Of a DNA stretch of 39,147 bases, positions 23,959-32,591 are shown one piece after another. The number at the start of each line of letters is the position of its first letter. Position 1 is the first letter of the stretch. The stretch spans positions 1 to 39,147 of the forward strand of contig JAZRKJ010000044.1 in NCBI GenBank assembly GCA_045646245.1, given 5' to 3'. Origin of the DNA: SIG607 sp045646245 (GTDB lineage Bacteria; Bacillota; Clostridia; Oscillospirales; Acutalibacteraceae). Below the pieces are notes generated by a model that was given only the letters and a program-made list of their open reading frames with translations, made no database searches and was not told the DNA's origin. The position numbers were made by a program, and so were the translations under genes.

Positions 23959-23984
23959 AAAAAGGCTTCAACAGAAGCCTTTTT
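23959..23984 (-). terminator. Terminator of the PHP phosphatase gene
   Basis: AAAAAGGCTTC/AGAAGCCTTTTT with a three-base loop, four bases after the phosphatase stop on the minus strand, and A/T flanked on both sides. Confidence 0.85.
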
Positions 23985-23987
23985 ATA

Positions 23988-24785
23988 TTATAATTTAACA
24001 TCATCAAATGTTTTTCCATTAAAAATATAGTGAGATTTAAAGCCGATTTCTCGCATCAGTTCAGCTGATTCTTTAAAGTGACAGTCTAAATTTTTAGGAT
24101 TATGAGAATCAGCGTTTATTACAATTTTACATCCCATATCACAAAGAATAGAAAGAAGCATTTTGTCGGGGTACGGTTCGGTTCTGTATCCTCTTGAAAT
24201 TGCACCCGTGTTGATTTCAAAAACATCACAGTATTTTGCCGTTTCAATCATTGCTTCTTTTGCAATATCATAATACTTTTCATCTTCCGGCATAAGCGAA
24301 AATTTGGCAAGCACGTCATAATGTCCGATAATATCGGGGCGATTTTTACGGGCGTGGTCAACCACACTTTCAAAATAGAATTTTGCCATATCGTAAATGT
24401 TACCGCCGAAAGCATCGGCAATGCAGTCTTGCTGTTGCTTTGCCGAATGGTCAATAGGATAACAAATGCCGTTTTTGATTATGTAATGAACAGAGCCGAT
24501 AATATAGTCAAAATCTTCTCTGTTGATTTCCGAAAAGTAATCCATCTCCAAACCCGTATATACGGGAATAACGCCGTTATATTTAATTTTCGCTTCATTT
24601 ATTGCATTAAGATAAGCAGGATAATCCTCTATTTTCATACAGTAACTTGTATCACAAGGTGTAAAGCTATGGTCGGAAAAGCCAATAGAAACAAGACCTT
24701 TTTCAATAGCAGATTCAATATTTTCCGTGACAGTACCAACACCGTCCGAAAAAAAAGTATGATTGTGCAAACTCGAAAATCTCAT
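23988..24785 (-). CDS. PHP-domain histidinol-phosphatase-like protein
   Basis: A 265-residue metal-dependent phosphatase of the PHP superfamily, HisJ/HisK type, which releases phosphate from histidinol phosphate. It starts MRFSSLHNHTFFSDG with the HxH metal pair (His7, His9), then GFSDHSF, GLEMDY, IIGSVHYI, DIIGHYDVL and VINADSHNP, the ordered PHP metal motifs. The ATG at 24785 has GGAGG six bases upstream; an in-frame ATG at 24797 lies before that site. No his genes are nearby, so a role in histidine synthesis is by family only, and another phosphoester substrate is possible. Confidence 0.87.
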   Translation of the reverse strand: MRFSSLHNHTFFSDGVGTVTENIESAIEKGLVSIGFSDHSFTPCDTSYCMKIEDYPAYLNAINEAKIKYNGVIPVYTGLEMDYFSEINREDFDYIIGSVHYIIKNGICYPIDHSAKQQQDCIADAFGGNIYDMAKFYFESVVDHARKNRPDIIGHYDVLAKFSLMPEDEKYYDIAKEAMIETAKYCDVFEINTGAISRGYRTEPYPDKMLLSILCDMGCKIVINADSHNPKNLDCHFKESAELMREIGFKSHYIFNGKTFDDVKL

Positions 24786-24814
24786 AAATTCCTCCAAGAA
24801 ATAAACTATATTCC

Positions 24815-24842
24815 ATTATACCTTTTAATTTTAAAATGTCAA
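24815..24842 (-). promoter_or_regulatory. Promoter for the PHP phosphatase gene
   Basis: TTGACA (24837-24842, minus strand), a 16-base spacer and TATAAT (24815-24820), about 30 bases before the ATG and directly after the hydrogenase operon terminator. Confidence 0.8.
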
Positions 24843-24848
24843 TAATTC

Positions 24849-24880
24849 AAAAAAAATTCCCGACTCCTTCGAGTCGGGAA
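24849..24880 (-). terminator. Terminator of the hydrogenase operon
   Basis: TTCCCGACTC/GAGTCGGGAA with a CTTC-type loop, then a U8 tract on the minus strand, seven bases past the hndD stop. Confidence 0.92.
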
Positions 24881-24886
24881 TAATTC

Positions 24887-26641
24887 TTAATAGTTGTACT
24901 TCTTACGACCTGTGTAGGTGGTGTGAAGAGCTTCGTGTGCTTTATGGCAACCGTAAGCTTCGAACCACTTGCCTTCGCCGTAGAGTGCCTTAATGATAGG
25001 AGATTCATGAGACTTTCTGAGTTCCATAGCTTCATCCTGATCGTAAAGAGCTTTTGCACGAACAGCTTTAAGGTCAACAGTATCGCGAATGTACTGAGGC
25101 TGGATAGGCTGACCGCCGCCGTTTACACAACCGCCGGGGCAACCCATAATTTCAATAAATGCCCAACCTTCGGGATTACCTGCCTTAATTTTATCCATAA
25201 CTTCTTTGGCAGCCATAGCGCCGGATGCAACAGCAACCTTAAGCTCAGTTCCGCCAAGATTTACGGTAGCTTCTTTAAGACCTTTAGTACCTCTAACTGC
25301 TTCAAGAGCAACAACGGTGTTGTCTTTGCCTGTAAGCCAGTCATTAGCAGTACGAACAGCAGCTTCCATAACACCACCGGTAGCACCGAAGATAACTGCA
25401 GCACCGGAAGCGGTATCGCCAAGAGGATTATCAAATTTTTCATCGGGAAGAGCGGTAAAGTTAAGACCGGCTCTTTGAATCATACGAGCAAGCTCTCTGG
25501 TAGTGATAGCAATATCAACGTCGGGAACACCGGCTGCATTTTGATTGTCTCTGCCAATTTCAAACTTCTTAGCGGTACAAGGCATTACAGAAACAACAAC
25601 AATGTTGTGAGGATCAAGACCGGCTTGTTCAGCGTAATAAGTCTTAATCATAGCACCGGTCATCTGCTGGGGAGACTTACAGCTGGAAAGATGATCTATC
25701 ATATTAGGATAGAAATATTCGCAGAATTTAACCCAACCGGGAGAACAAGAAGTAATCATAGGGAGAACGCCGTTATTCTTAATTCTCTCTACAAGCTCAT
25801 TTGCTTCTTCAACAATGGTAAGGTCAGCGCCGAAGTTGGTATCAAACACCTTATCAAATCCAAGACGACGAAGAGCAGCAACCATTTTACCTTCAACGTT
25901 AGTACCGATAGGCATACCAAAAGCTTCACCTAAGGTAGCACGGATAAAAGGAGCAACCTGAACAATAACAGTCTTTTCGGGGTTGTTGATAGCTTCCCAG
26001 ATAGGAGCAGTATCATCCTTTTCGGTAAGAGCGCCGGTAGGACAAACAGCAGTACACTGACCGCAAGAGATACAAGGAACGTCGTTAAGACCCTTCTTAA
26101 ATGCACAACCGATAGAGGTATCGATACCACGGTCGTTAGCGCCGATAACGCTTACATACTGTTCATCACAAACAGCAACGCATCTACGGCAAAGAATACA
26201 TTTATTGTTATCTCTTACAAGATGGGCAGAGGAAGTATCAAGCTCATACTTAGGACGGAAGCCTTCAAAAGCAGCACCGTCTACACCGTATTCCATACAA
26301 AGCTTTTGGAGTTCGCAGTTAGTGGAGCGAACGCAAGAAAGACATCTCTTATCGTGTGTAGAAAGAATAAGTTCAAGAGTAGTCTTACGAGCTTTTTGAA
26401 CTTTTTCGGTGTTGGTCTGGATTTCCATACCTTCAGCAACAGGATGAACACAAGCTGCAACAAGACCTCTTGCGCCGGTAGCTTCAACAACACAGATACG
26501 GCAAGCGCCGATTTCATTTTTCTCTTTCATAAAGCAGAGAGTAGGAATTTCAACTCCTGCAATTCTGGCAGCCTCAAGAATAGTGGAGCCTTTCGGCACA
26601 CTAACGGCAATACCGTTTACTTTAACATTAAGCATTTCCAT
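24887..26641 (-). CDS. hndD: [FeFe] hydrogenase catalytic subunit HndD
   Basis: Reduces protons to H2 or oxidises H2 at the H-cluster. The 584 residues hold an N-terminal 2Fe-2S ferredoxin domain (Cys36, Cys47, Cys50, Cys64), the His-Cys3 4Fe-4S site (HDKRCLSC, 96-115), two 4Fe-4S motifs (CILCRRCVAVC; CISCGQCTAVCP) and the H-cluster motifs TSCSPGW (Cys299), MPCTAKK (Cys355) and EIMGCPGGCVNGGG (Cys501, Cys505). A small-subunit tail ends the chain. With HndA, HndB and HndC this is the group A NAD(P)-linked, probably electron-bifurcating type. Bifurcation is inferred from the family. Last gene of the operon, 18 bases after hndC, with AAGGAG upstream. Confidence 0.96.
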   Translation of the reverse strand: MEMLNVKVNGIAVSVPKGSTILEAARIAGVEIPTLCFMKEKNEIGACRICVVEATGARGLVAACVHPVAEGMEIQTNTEKVQKARKTTLELILSTHDKRCLSCVRSTNCELQKLCMEYGVDGAAFEGFRPKYELDTSSAHLVRDNNKCILCRRCVAVCDEQYVSVIGANDRGIDTSIGCAFKKGLNDVPCISCGQCTAVCPTGALTEKDDTAPIWEAINNPEKTVIVQVAPFIRATLGEAFGMPIGTNVEGKMVAALRRLGFDKVFDTNFGADLTIVEEANELVERIKNNGVLPMITSCSPGWVKFCEYFYPNMIDHLSSCKSPQQMTGAMIKTYYAEQAGLDPHNIVVVSVMPCTAKKFEIGRDNQNAAGVPDVDIAITTRELARMIQRAGLNFTALPDEKFDNPLGDTASGAAVIFGATGGVMEAAVRTANDWLTGKDNTVVALEAVRGTKGLKEATVNLGGTELKVAVASGAMAAKEVMDKIKAGNPEGWAFIEIMGCPGGCVNGGGQPIQPQYIRDTVDLKAVRAKALYDQDEAMELRKSHESPIIKALYGEGKWFEAYGCHKAHEALHTTYTGRKKYNY

Positions 26642-26659
26642 TATACATAGGCTCCTTTC

Positions 26660-28477
26660 TTATTTCTTAGAGATTGCTTTGAACTTACAAGTACCGATAC
26701 AAGCACCGCACTTAACGCACTTATCAGTATCGATAACAAAGGAAGCAAGCTTATGGCCGGGAGCAACGTAATCGGTTCTGGAGATAGCATCTGCAGGGCA
26801 CTGCTTAGCGCACATACCGCAACCGATACACTTGTCCTTATCAATATCAAATACAAGAAGATTCTTACAAACACCTGCAGGACACTTCTTATCAACAACG
26901 TGAGCGATGTATTCGTCTCTGAAGAAGTTAAGAGTAGCAAGTACAGGGTTAGGCGCAGTCTGTCCAAGACCGCAGAGAGAGTTCTGCTTGATGTAGTTAC
27001 AAAGTTCTTCAAGCTTGTCAATGTCTTCAAGAGTTCCCTTACCTTCGGTAATCTTGTCGAGCATTTCAAGTAGTCTCTTGGTACCAACACGGCAAGGAGT
27101 ACACTTACCGCAAGATTCATCAACGGTAAACTCAAGGAAGAACTTAGCCATATCAACCATACAGGTATCTTCGTCCATTACGATAAGACCACCGGAACCC
27201 ATCATACAACCGATAGCGGTAAGGTTATCGTAGTCAACTTCAGTATCCATAAGGCTTGCAGGGATACAACCACCGGAAGGACCACCGGTTTGAGCGGCCT
27301 TAAACTTCTTACCGCCGGGGATACCGCCACCGATATCATAAATGATATGACGGAGAGTAGTACCCATAGGTATTTCAACAAGACCGGTATTTTCAATATT
27401 ACCACCGAGAGCGAATACCTTAGTACCCTTACTTCTTTCGGTACCCATAGAAGCAAACCAATCGGCACCTTTAAGTATAATTTGAGGAATATTAGCAAAA
27501 GTTTCTACGTTGTTCTCACAGGTGGGAGATTCGTAAAGACCCTTAACTGCGGGATAAGGAGGACGGGGACGGGGTTCGCCGCGTTTGCCTTCAATAGAAG
27601 CCATAAGAGCAGTTTCTTCGCCGCAAACGAAAGCGCCTGCGCCAAGACGGATGTGAAGGTCGAAATCAAATCCGGAACCAAAGATGTTTTTACCTAAAAG
27701 ACCGTATTCTCTTGCTTGAGCAATAGCAATGGCAAGACGACGAACAGCGATAGGATACTCGGCACGAACGTAAACGTAACCCTGAGTAGCGCCTACTGCA
27801 TAACCGCAGATAGCCATAGCTTCAATAATACAGTGAGGGTCACCTTCAAGAACCGAACGGTCCATAAACGCACCGGGGTCGCCTTCGTCAGCGTTACATA
27901 CAACGTATTTTTGAGGTGCTTTGTTGGGAGCGGTAAGAGCCCACTTACGACCGGTGGGGAAACCGCCGCCGCCACGGCCACGAAGACCGGAATCGGTAAC
28001 AACCTGAATTACGTCTTCAGGAGTCATTTCAGTAAGAACCTTACCGAGTGCTGCGTAACCGTCCATACCGATATATTCATCAATATCTTCAGGGTTGATT
28101 ACACCGCAGTTACGGAGAACTACACGGTTCTGAGTTTTGTAGAAAGCAGTATCGTTAAGAGAAAGGTGTGCAATATCCTTGTCCTCTTCAGCGCCGTCAG
28201 TATAAACAAGACGTTCAACGATACGGCCTTTAAGAAGATGTTCGCTAACAATTTCAGCAACATCTTCAGCAGTTACACGGCTGTAAAACGTTCCTTCGGG
28301 GTGAACTATAACAACCGGGCCAAGAGCGCAAAGACCGAAACAACCGGTCTGTACGATTTTAATTTCTTCGGTAAGACCGTTCTTTTCGAGTTCACTTACG
28401 AAAGCCTGCTGAATAGACTGACTTCCCGAAGAGGTACAACCGGTACCGCCGCAAATAAGTACATGTGCGCGAATCAT
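26660..28477 (-). CDS. hndC: NAD(P)H-binding flavin subunit HndC of the [FeFe] hydrogenase
   Basis: A NuoF-like diaphorase subunit that passes electrons between NAD(P)H, FMN and Fe-S clusters. The 605 residues show an N-terminal thioredoxin-like 2Fe-2S domain (Cys9, Cys14, Cys46, Cys50), the NADH/FMN core (GLRGRGGGGFPTGRKW, NADEGDPGAFMDR, GAGAFVCGEETALMASIEG), the NuoF 4Fe-4S site SCGKCTPCRVGTKR, and a C-terminal pair of 4Fe-4S motifs (CIGCGMCAKQCP; CVKCGACIGTCK). This domain order is that of HydB/HndC from trimeric and tetrameric bifurcating hydrogenases. It starts 19 bases after hndB with GGAGG upstream. Confidence 0.96.
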   Translation of the reverse strand: MIRAHVLICGGTGCTSSGSQSIQQAFVSELEKNGLTEEIKIVQTGCFGLCALGPVVIVHPEGTFYSRVTAEDVAEIVSEHLLKGRIVERLVYTDGAEEDKDIAHLSLNDTAFYKTQNRVVLRNCGVINPEDIDEYIGMDGYAALGKVLTEMTPEDVIQVVTDSGLRGRGGGGFPTGRKWALTAPNKAPQKYVVCNADEGDPGAFMDRSVLEGDPHCIIEAMAICGYAVGATQGYVYVRAEYPIAVRRLAIAIAQAREYGLLGKNIFGSGFDFDLHIRLGAGAFVCGEETALMASIEGKRGEPRPRPPYPAVKGLYESPTCENNVETFANIPQIILKGADWFASMGTERSKGTKVFALGGNIENTGLVEIPMGTTLRHIIYDIGGGIPGGKKFKAAQTGGPSGGCIPASLMDTEVDYDNLTAIGCMMGSGGLIVMDEDTCMVDMAKFFLEFTVDESCGKCTPCRVGTKRLLEMLDKITEGKGTLEDIDKLEELCNYIKQNSLCGLGQTAPNPVLATLNFFRDEYIAHVVDKKCPAGVCKNLLVFDIDKDKCIGCGMCAKQCPADAISRTDYVAPGHKLASFVIDTDKCVKCGACIGTCKFKAISKK

Positions 28478-28496
28478 AAACTATACCTCCAAAAAA

Positions 28497-28859
28497 TTAT
28501 CCGTTCTGAGCAGTAAACTCAGCAACAACTTTGCCGCCCTTTAAGTGCTTTTCAATAACGGTAGCAGCCTTTTCAGCGGTCATATGAACATAAGTAACTT
28601 TTTCGCCGTTCTGATGAACCTCTACAATAGGTTCATACTGGCAAAGACCGATACAACCGGTCTGGGAAACAGCAACCTTATCATTAAGGCCGGCTGCATT
28701 AACGCCTTCAACAAAAGCGTTAAGAACAGGACGAGCACCTGCTGCGATACCACAAGTAGCCATACCAACTACAACTCGGATATCGTCTACGCCTTCACGC
28801 ATAACAACCTTGTTTTTCATTTTATCTCTGATTGCTTGCAGTTCAGCTAAACTTTTCAT
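28497..28859 (-). CDS. hndB: 2Fe-2S thioredoxin-like subunit HndB
   Basis: A 120-residue ferredoxin of the thioredoxin-like 2Fe-2S class. Ligands are in MATCGIAAGARP (Cys36), QTGCIGLCQYEP (Cys69, Cys73) and nearby; the N-terminal helix (MKSLAELQAIRDKMK) is typical of HndB. It supplies an extra Fe-S centre to the hydrogenase complex. AGGAAG lies upstream, and the gene starts 41 bases after the HATPase gene. Confidence 0.92.
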   Translation of the reverse strand: MKSLAELQAIRDKMKNKVVMREGVDDIRVVVGMATCGIAAGARPVLNAFVEGVNAAGLNDKVAVSQTGCIGLCQYEPIVEVHQNGEKVTYVHMTAEKAATVIEKHLKGGKVVAEFTAQNG

Positions 28860-28900
28860 AAGTATCTTCCTTCCTTTGCTGTATTTAATTTAATGTGATT

Positions 28901-29449
28901 TTAAGAATCGAGGTATTGCTCTTTCAAACTTTCCTCAATCCATTTTATAACGTCGTAAGTGTCAAGAGGAACTCCCTCTAAAACTTCTCTTATTTCACGG
29001 GTATCAAGACTGATTTCTTTACCGTTCAGCGTATGAATGAAAAGAAAATCAAAATCAGGATGACCCTGAATAAGAGTAACAATTGTTGCTACAATATCTC
29101 CAAGCGGTGTAAAATCGATGTGGTTGGTATAAAAAGTTGCCGTTACCGTGGTTCCGTGATTTATTGCATCATCACTATCGGAAACCGATTCGACTTTCAT
29201 AGTACCGCCGGTCATTTCCGCCGCCATTTTCAGAAGCGGAAGACCAAGTCCGACTTTTCGGGTTGTTCGGGTTGTGTAAAAAGGATCAGTAACGCCTTCA
29301 AGAATTTCCTTAGTCATTCCGCAGCCGTCGTCACGAATAATCAAGGTTAATTCATTATTCACTTCGGTAAGCAAAATTTCAATAAGAGAAGCTCTGGCTT
29401 TAACAGAATTTTCAGCAACGTCGAGAATATTCAAGGACAGTTCTTTCAT
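28901..29449 (-). CDS. HATPase-domain protein of the hydrogenase operon (second copy)
   Basis: A 182-residue cytoplasmic protein with a GHKL/HATPase_c domain: N-box LNILDVAENSVKA, G1 box IRDDGCGM and G2 box TRTTRKVGLGLPLLKMAAE. It has no histidine-phosphorylation domain and no sensor, so it is not a complete kinase. The last 70 residues (PLGDIVATIVTLIQGHPDFDFLF) are a separate conserved tail. Homologues occur in clostridial hydrogenase operons together with PHP and DRTGG proteins; their job is unproven. A role in ATP-dependent signalling to the complex or its expression is inferred. It starts four bases after the PHP gene stop. Confidence 0.85.
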   Translation of the reverse strand: MKELSLNILDVAENSVKARASLIEILLTEVNNELTLIIRDDGCGMTKEILEGVTDPFYTTRTTRKVGLGLPLLKMAAEMTGGTMKVESVSDSDDAINHGTTVTATFYTNHIDFTPLGDIVATIVTLIQGHPDFDFLFIHTLNGKEISLDTREIREVLEGVPLDTYDVIKWIEESLKEQYLDS

Positions 29450-29453
29450 ATTC

Positions 29454-30179
29454 TCACCTCAACATTTCAAATAGTCGTTTTCTGACAAGAGAACCGCTGT
29501 ACGGTTCGTCATCAATATCTAACCAATCGTTTTCATCCCTGATATCAGTAAGATAATGGGTGTCCGAACTAACCAAGATGCGTTTATTTTCTAAAGAATA
29601 TTTTTTAACGTATTCTTCCCTGTTTTCAGCGTTATGAAATTCAACGCAAGAAAACTTTGGAGTTTCAGGTAAAGTACCGAGAGTCGCGATAATGCCGTTA
29701 GCCTGTCTGTCAATATGGGCAGGATAGCATATTCCTCCGTATTCATTTACAAGCTTAACAGCGCTGTCAAGGTCAATACCGGTAGCAACGGGTAAAAAGT
29801 TTTCTTCAATTCCAATCACGTTGTCATCCCCGTCCATAATCATTTGATGTCCGAAAATATCTACGCGGTTAGGAAACGGAGTTCTGAACGGGTCAATGGA
29901 ATTATCAAATTCCAAAGCCGATTCCAGCTCCGGAAAAAGACAAACAAGGTGAATATCCTCACTTGTAGTCAGCTCCATACCCGCAATAGGAATAATTCCG
30001 TTCCTTTTCGCCGCTTCAAAAAAAGCAGGACAGTTTTTACAGCTGTTATGATCGGTAAGCGCCATAATATTGATACCGCACAAAGCGGCCATACCCGCTA
30101 AATTATTTGGGGTATTATCGTCATCGGCGCAGGGCGACAAGCATGAGTGAACGTGAAAATCGTAATAATAACGGCTCAT
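29454..30179 (-). CDS. PHP-domain phosphoesterase of the hydrogenase operon
   Basis: A 241-residue protein of the PHP superfamily. Metal motifs appear in order: DFHVHSCLSP (His9, His11), ALTDHNSC, GMELTT, CYPAHIDRQ, VEFHNAE and VSSDTHY. It differs from histidinol phosphatase in having a cysteine pair (CKNCPAFF) after the second motif and a longer insert. PHP proteins cleave phosphoesters with two or three metals; the substrate here is unknown. A small nucleotide or phosphoprotein signal is one possibility, given its HATPase neighbour. Its ATG overlaps the DRTGG gene stop by four bases. Confidence 0.86.
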   Translation of the reverse strand: MSRYYYDFHVHSCLSPCADDDNTPNNLAGMAALCGINIMALTDHNSCKNCPAFFEAAKRNGIIPIAGMELTTSEDIHLVCLFPELESALEFDNSIDPFRTPFPNRVDIFGHQMIMDGDDNVIGIEENFLPVATGIDLDSAVKLVNEYGGICYPAHIDRQANGIIATLGTLPETPKFSCVEFHNAENREEYVKKYSLENKRILVSSDTHYLTDIRDENDWLDIDDEPYSGSLVRKRLFEMLR

Positions 30180-30502
30180 AATCCAAGCTCCGAAAGAGCT
30201 TTTGCAGTTTGATAAGCGGTCATTTCCGTGGAAAGGACGTTAATTCCCTTAGCTTGCGCTTGCTCAGAAACTTCTTGGTCAAGAGTAACTCCCTCTGCAA
30301 GAATAATACAAGCAACGTCTACAAGACTTGCGACAGCAACAACGTTAATGTTGGACATTATTGTTATCCACGCGTTGTCACATTCCGCACTGCTCATTAC
30401 CCAACTGAGCAAATCGCCAATGTAAACGCCGTTCACTTCCCTTTCTTTATTGGGAAGCGTAACTGCACTAAAGCCGTTATTTAAAAGAGATGAAACAGTC
30501 AT
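30176..30502 (-). CDS. DRTGG-domain protein (second copy)
   Basis: A 108-residue single-domain protein like the DRTGG domain found in front of CBS domains and in phosphotransacetylase-type proteins. Recognisable parts are VNGVYIGDLLSWVMS, AWITIMSNINVVAVASLVDVACIILAEG and INVLSTEMTAYQTA. These domains are thought to bind small ligands. The ATG overlaps the stop of the hydrogenase-like gene by one base (TAATG), and its own end overlaps the PHP gene by four, so it is tightly coupled. It is paralogous to the protein at 32207-32563. Confidence 0.83.
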   Translation of the reverse strand: MTVSSLLNNGFSAVTLPNKEREVNGVYIGDLLSWVMSSAECDNAWITIMSNINVVAVASLVDVACIILAEGVTLDQEVSEQAQAKGINVLSTEMTAYQTAKALSELGL

Positions 30503-31761
30503 TATTCTTCACTCCACAAACTTTTGCAAAGCATACAACCTTTAACGTCAGCTTGACCTTTAATTACATCCTCCGCAAAAGCTCTGCAGGTAGGAGCTCC
30601 ACACGAACCGCAGTCGATACCCGGAAGCGCCTTACGAAGCTTTTGAATATCAGCCATCATACGCATAGACTCAGCCATACTGTCACTAAGTCTGCTTATG
30701 GGATTATAGACCGGAAGGTCATTAAAGAAGTATTCGTCAGGGATGTACCTTTCTTCTTCTTTTGTCAGGAAGTTTTGCGAAACCGGAAGATAACGTTTAA
30801 GACTATGTAAACGCGCTTTAGCAATAAAGGGATTTTGCATAGTCATCGCGCCGCCGACGCAACCGCCGGTGCAAGCGTTAAGCTCTATAAACTTAAGGGG
30901 CGGAATATTTCCGTTTTCAATCTGGTCAAGTACGCGATTAACGTTTTCAATACCGTCAGCCGCAAGATAACCTTCATTGAATACCGCAGTTGATTCACCG
31001 CCCGTGGACGCCCAACCGATACCTATCATACCGGATTCACAAAGAGAGCGAGGCTCTACATCCTGCTTCATTTCATTTATAAGCAAAAAGTAAATATCAC
31101 TAATAGAAACAACCTCGTCAACAAGACTTTTATATTCAGCAAATCCGTTTTTAACGTAACTTACCTTTGCAGGACAAGGCGAAATAAAACATACGCCTAT
31201 CTCATCGTCTTTAAGCTCGGGGTGATTCTTTTTTGCCCTTTCACGGGCAAGTCTTGCAGCCACTTCCATTGGCGGAAGCATCTGCATTATGTGTTCATTA
31301 AGAGACGGAAAACGAAGTCCAATAAGTCTAACTACTACGGGACAAGCAGAACTGATAACCGGAAGCTTTATACCGTCCGTCTTTAAATAACGACGTGTAT
31401 AAGCCGAAACAAGCTCTGCCGCCTTTGATACTTCAAAGACGTCGTCGAAACCAATTTTAAGAAGACCGTCGAGAACATAATCGACGTCATCAAGGTTTTC
31501 AAACTGACCGTATAGAGACGGAGCCGGAAGAGCTATCTTCCACTTAAAGCGATCCATAGACTCAAGCTTGGAACAAACAGCTTTTTTAGCCTTATGGGGA
31601 CACACTCTGATACACTCACCGCAATCAATGCAACGTTCCTGGTTAATAACTGCGCGACCGTCGCGAATACGTATAGCTTCCGTAGGACATCGTCTTAAAC
31701 AGGTGGTACAGCCGGTACATTTTGAAGGATCCAGCTGAACAGAATGCTCATATGTGTACAT
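30502..31761 (-). CDS. [FeFe] hydrogenase-like Fe-S protein, probable redox/H2 sensor
   Basis: A 419-residue protein. Residues 10-60 hold two 4Fe-4S motifs (CTGCTTCLRRCP; CIDCGECIRVCP). The hydrogenase large domain follows with altered H-cluster motifs, all four cysteines kept: SSACPVVV (Cys140), ISPCPAKV (Cys196) and ELNACTGGCVGG (Cys297, Cys301). The C-terminus has a further Fe-S domain (CGSCGAPTC...GCM). The motif changes (SSACP for TSCSP) match putatively sensory or group C/D-type enzymes rather than fast H2 producers. There is no PAS domain. The ATG at 31761 has GTGGAG upstream; a GTG 15 bases earlier is part of that site. Its place between HATPase and DRTGG genes suggests that it reports redox or H2 state. 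Confidence 0.88.
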   Translation of the reverse strand: MYTYEHSVQLDPSKCTGCTTCLRRCPTEAIRIRDGRAVINQERCIDCGECIRVCPHKAKKAVCSKLESMDRFKWKIALPAPSLYGQFENLDDVDYVLDGLLKIGFDDVFEVSKAAELVSAYTRRYLKTDGIKLPVISSACPVVVRLIGLRFPSLNEHIMQMLPPMEVAARLARERAKKNHPELKDDEIGVCFISPCPAKVSYVKNGFAEYKSLVDEVVSISDIYFLLINEMKQDVEPRSLCESGMIGIGWASTGGESTAVFNEGYLAADGIENVNRVLDQIENGNIPPLKFIELNACTGGCVGGAMTMQNPFIAKARLHSLKRYLPVSQNFLTKEEERYIPDEYFFNDLPVYNPISRLSDSMAESMRMMADIQKLRKALPGIDCGSCGAPTCRAFAEDVIKGQADVKGCMLCKSLWSEE

Positions 31762-31791
31762 AGATATTAACTCCACAAAATTAACTAATCA

Positions 31792-32214
31792 TCAGAGATT
31801 TACACGCATTGTAATGGTTGTACCTTCGCCAACAACCGTGCTGATATCCATTGAATCGGTATAACGCTTCATATTTGGAAGACCCATACCTGCGCCAAAG
31901 CCCAAAGAACGGATACCGTCAGGAGCGGTAGAAAAACCTTCCTGCATTGCCTGTTCAACGTTTTTAATACCGGGGCCTTTGTCCTCAAGGACAATTTCAA
32001 TATAGCTTTCGGTCACCTTAACGGTAGCTTCGCCGCCTTTAGCGTGAATAACCATATTGATTTCCCCTTCGTACATAGCAATAGATACACGACGGATAAT
32101 TTCCGAAGGAATACCAAGCTGGCGTAAATTCTTTTTGATTTGAACCGAAGCCTGACCGGCAGACGTAAAATCGTTGCCGTCTACTTCGAAACGGAAAATA
32201 AGTTCATCAGCCAT
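31792..32214 (-). CDS. HATPase-domain protein, RsbW/anti-sigma-like (first copy)
   Basis: A 140-residue GHKL ATPase of the serine-kinase/anti-sigma type: RRVSIAMYEGEINMVIHA (N-box), VLEDKGPGI (G1) and FGAGMGLPNMKRYTD (G2). RsbW/SpoIIAB relatives phosphorylate anti-sigma-factor antagonists, but no STAS partner is present here, so a different target is likely. The ATG at 32214 overlaps the DRTGG stop by eight bases, the usual coupling in this operon. Longer frames upstream run through the DRTGG gene and are rejected. Confidence 0.86.
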   Translation of the reverse strand: MADELIFRFEVDGNDFTSAGQASVQIKKNLRQLGIPSEIIRRVSIAMYEGEINMVIHAKGGEATVKVTESYIEIVLEDKGPGIKNVEQAMQEGFSTAPDGIRSLGFGAGMGLPNMKRYTDSMDISTVVGEGTTITMRVNL

Positions 32215-32563
32215 TTTGAACCCGCTTTCCCACAAGTCCTCCCTGATAGAGAAGACCACAAGCATCATACATACGTTTGGTTGTAGACAAAAGCACAATG
32301 CCGCTTTCTTTGGCAAGAGCCAACATTTCATCGTTGGGCACCTTTGAGCGAACAAATACGATGCACCTCATATCCATCATTTCAGCAGTACGGATAACCT
32401 GGGGATTTACAAGACCGGTAAGCAATACCGCTTGGTCTTTAACGTAAGCGAGAACGTCACTCATCATATCGCTGCCGCAAGCAGAATACACGTGACTTCC
32501 GATAAGTTCTTCACAGCACAGAACGTCTGCTTCAAGTATTTCTTTAATAGTACTGATTTTCAT
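32207..32563 (-). CDS. DRTGG-domain protein (first copy)
   Basis: A 118-residue single-domain protein: MKISTIKEILEADVLCCEE, GSDMMSDVLAYVKDQAVLLTGLVNPQVIRTAEMMDM, IVLLSTTKRMYDACGLLYQ. This is the DRTGG-type fold, in the same family as 30176-30502. It probably binds a small ligand; none is identified. The ATG at 32563 has AAGGAAA upstream, 29 bases after the hndA stop. An ATG at 32749 in the same frame lies inside hndA. Confidence 0.83.
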   Translation of the reverse strand: MKISTIKEILEADVLCCEELIGSHVYSACGSDMMSDVLAYVKDQAVLLTGLVNPQVIRTAEMMDMRCIVFVRSKVPNDEMLALAKESGIVLLSTTKRMYDACGLLYQGGLVGKRVQNG

Positions 32564-32591
32564 ATAATCGTTTTCCTTATAATAAACCGAA

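Noticed and set aside
24923..25933. Plus-strand frame of 336 residues opposite hndD
   Set aside because: Ser/Asn/Cys-rich shadow of a well-conserved hydrogenase gene with no recognisable domain.
27716..28516. Plus-strand frame of 266 residues opposite hndC
   Set aside because: Antisense to the NADH and FMN motifs of hndC; composition typical of a shadow frame.
30502..31776. GTG start at 31776 for the hydrogenase-like protein
   Set aside because: That GTG is part of the GTGGAG ribosome site serving the ATG at 31761.
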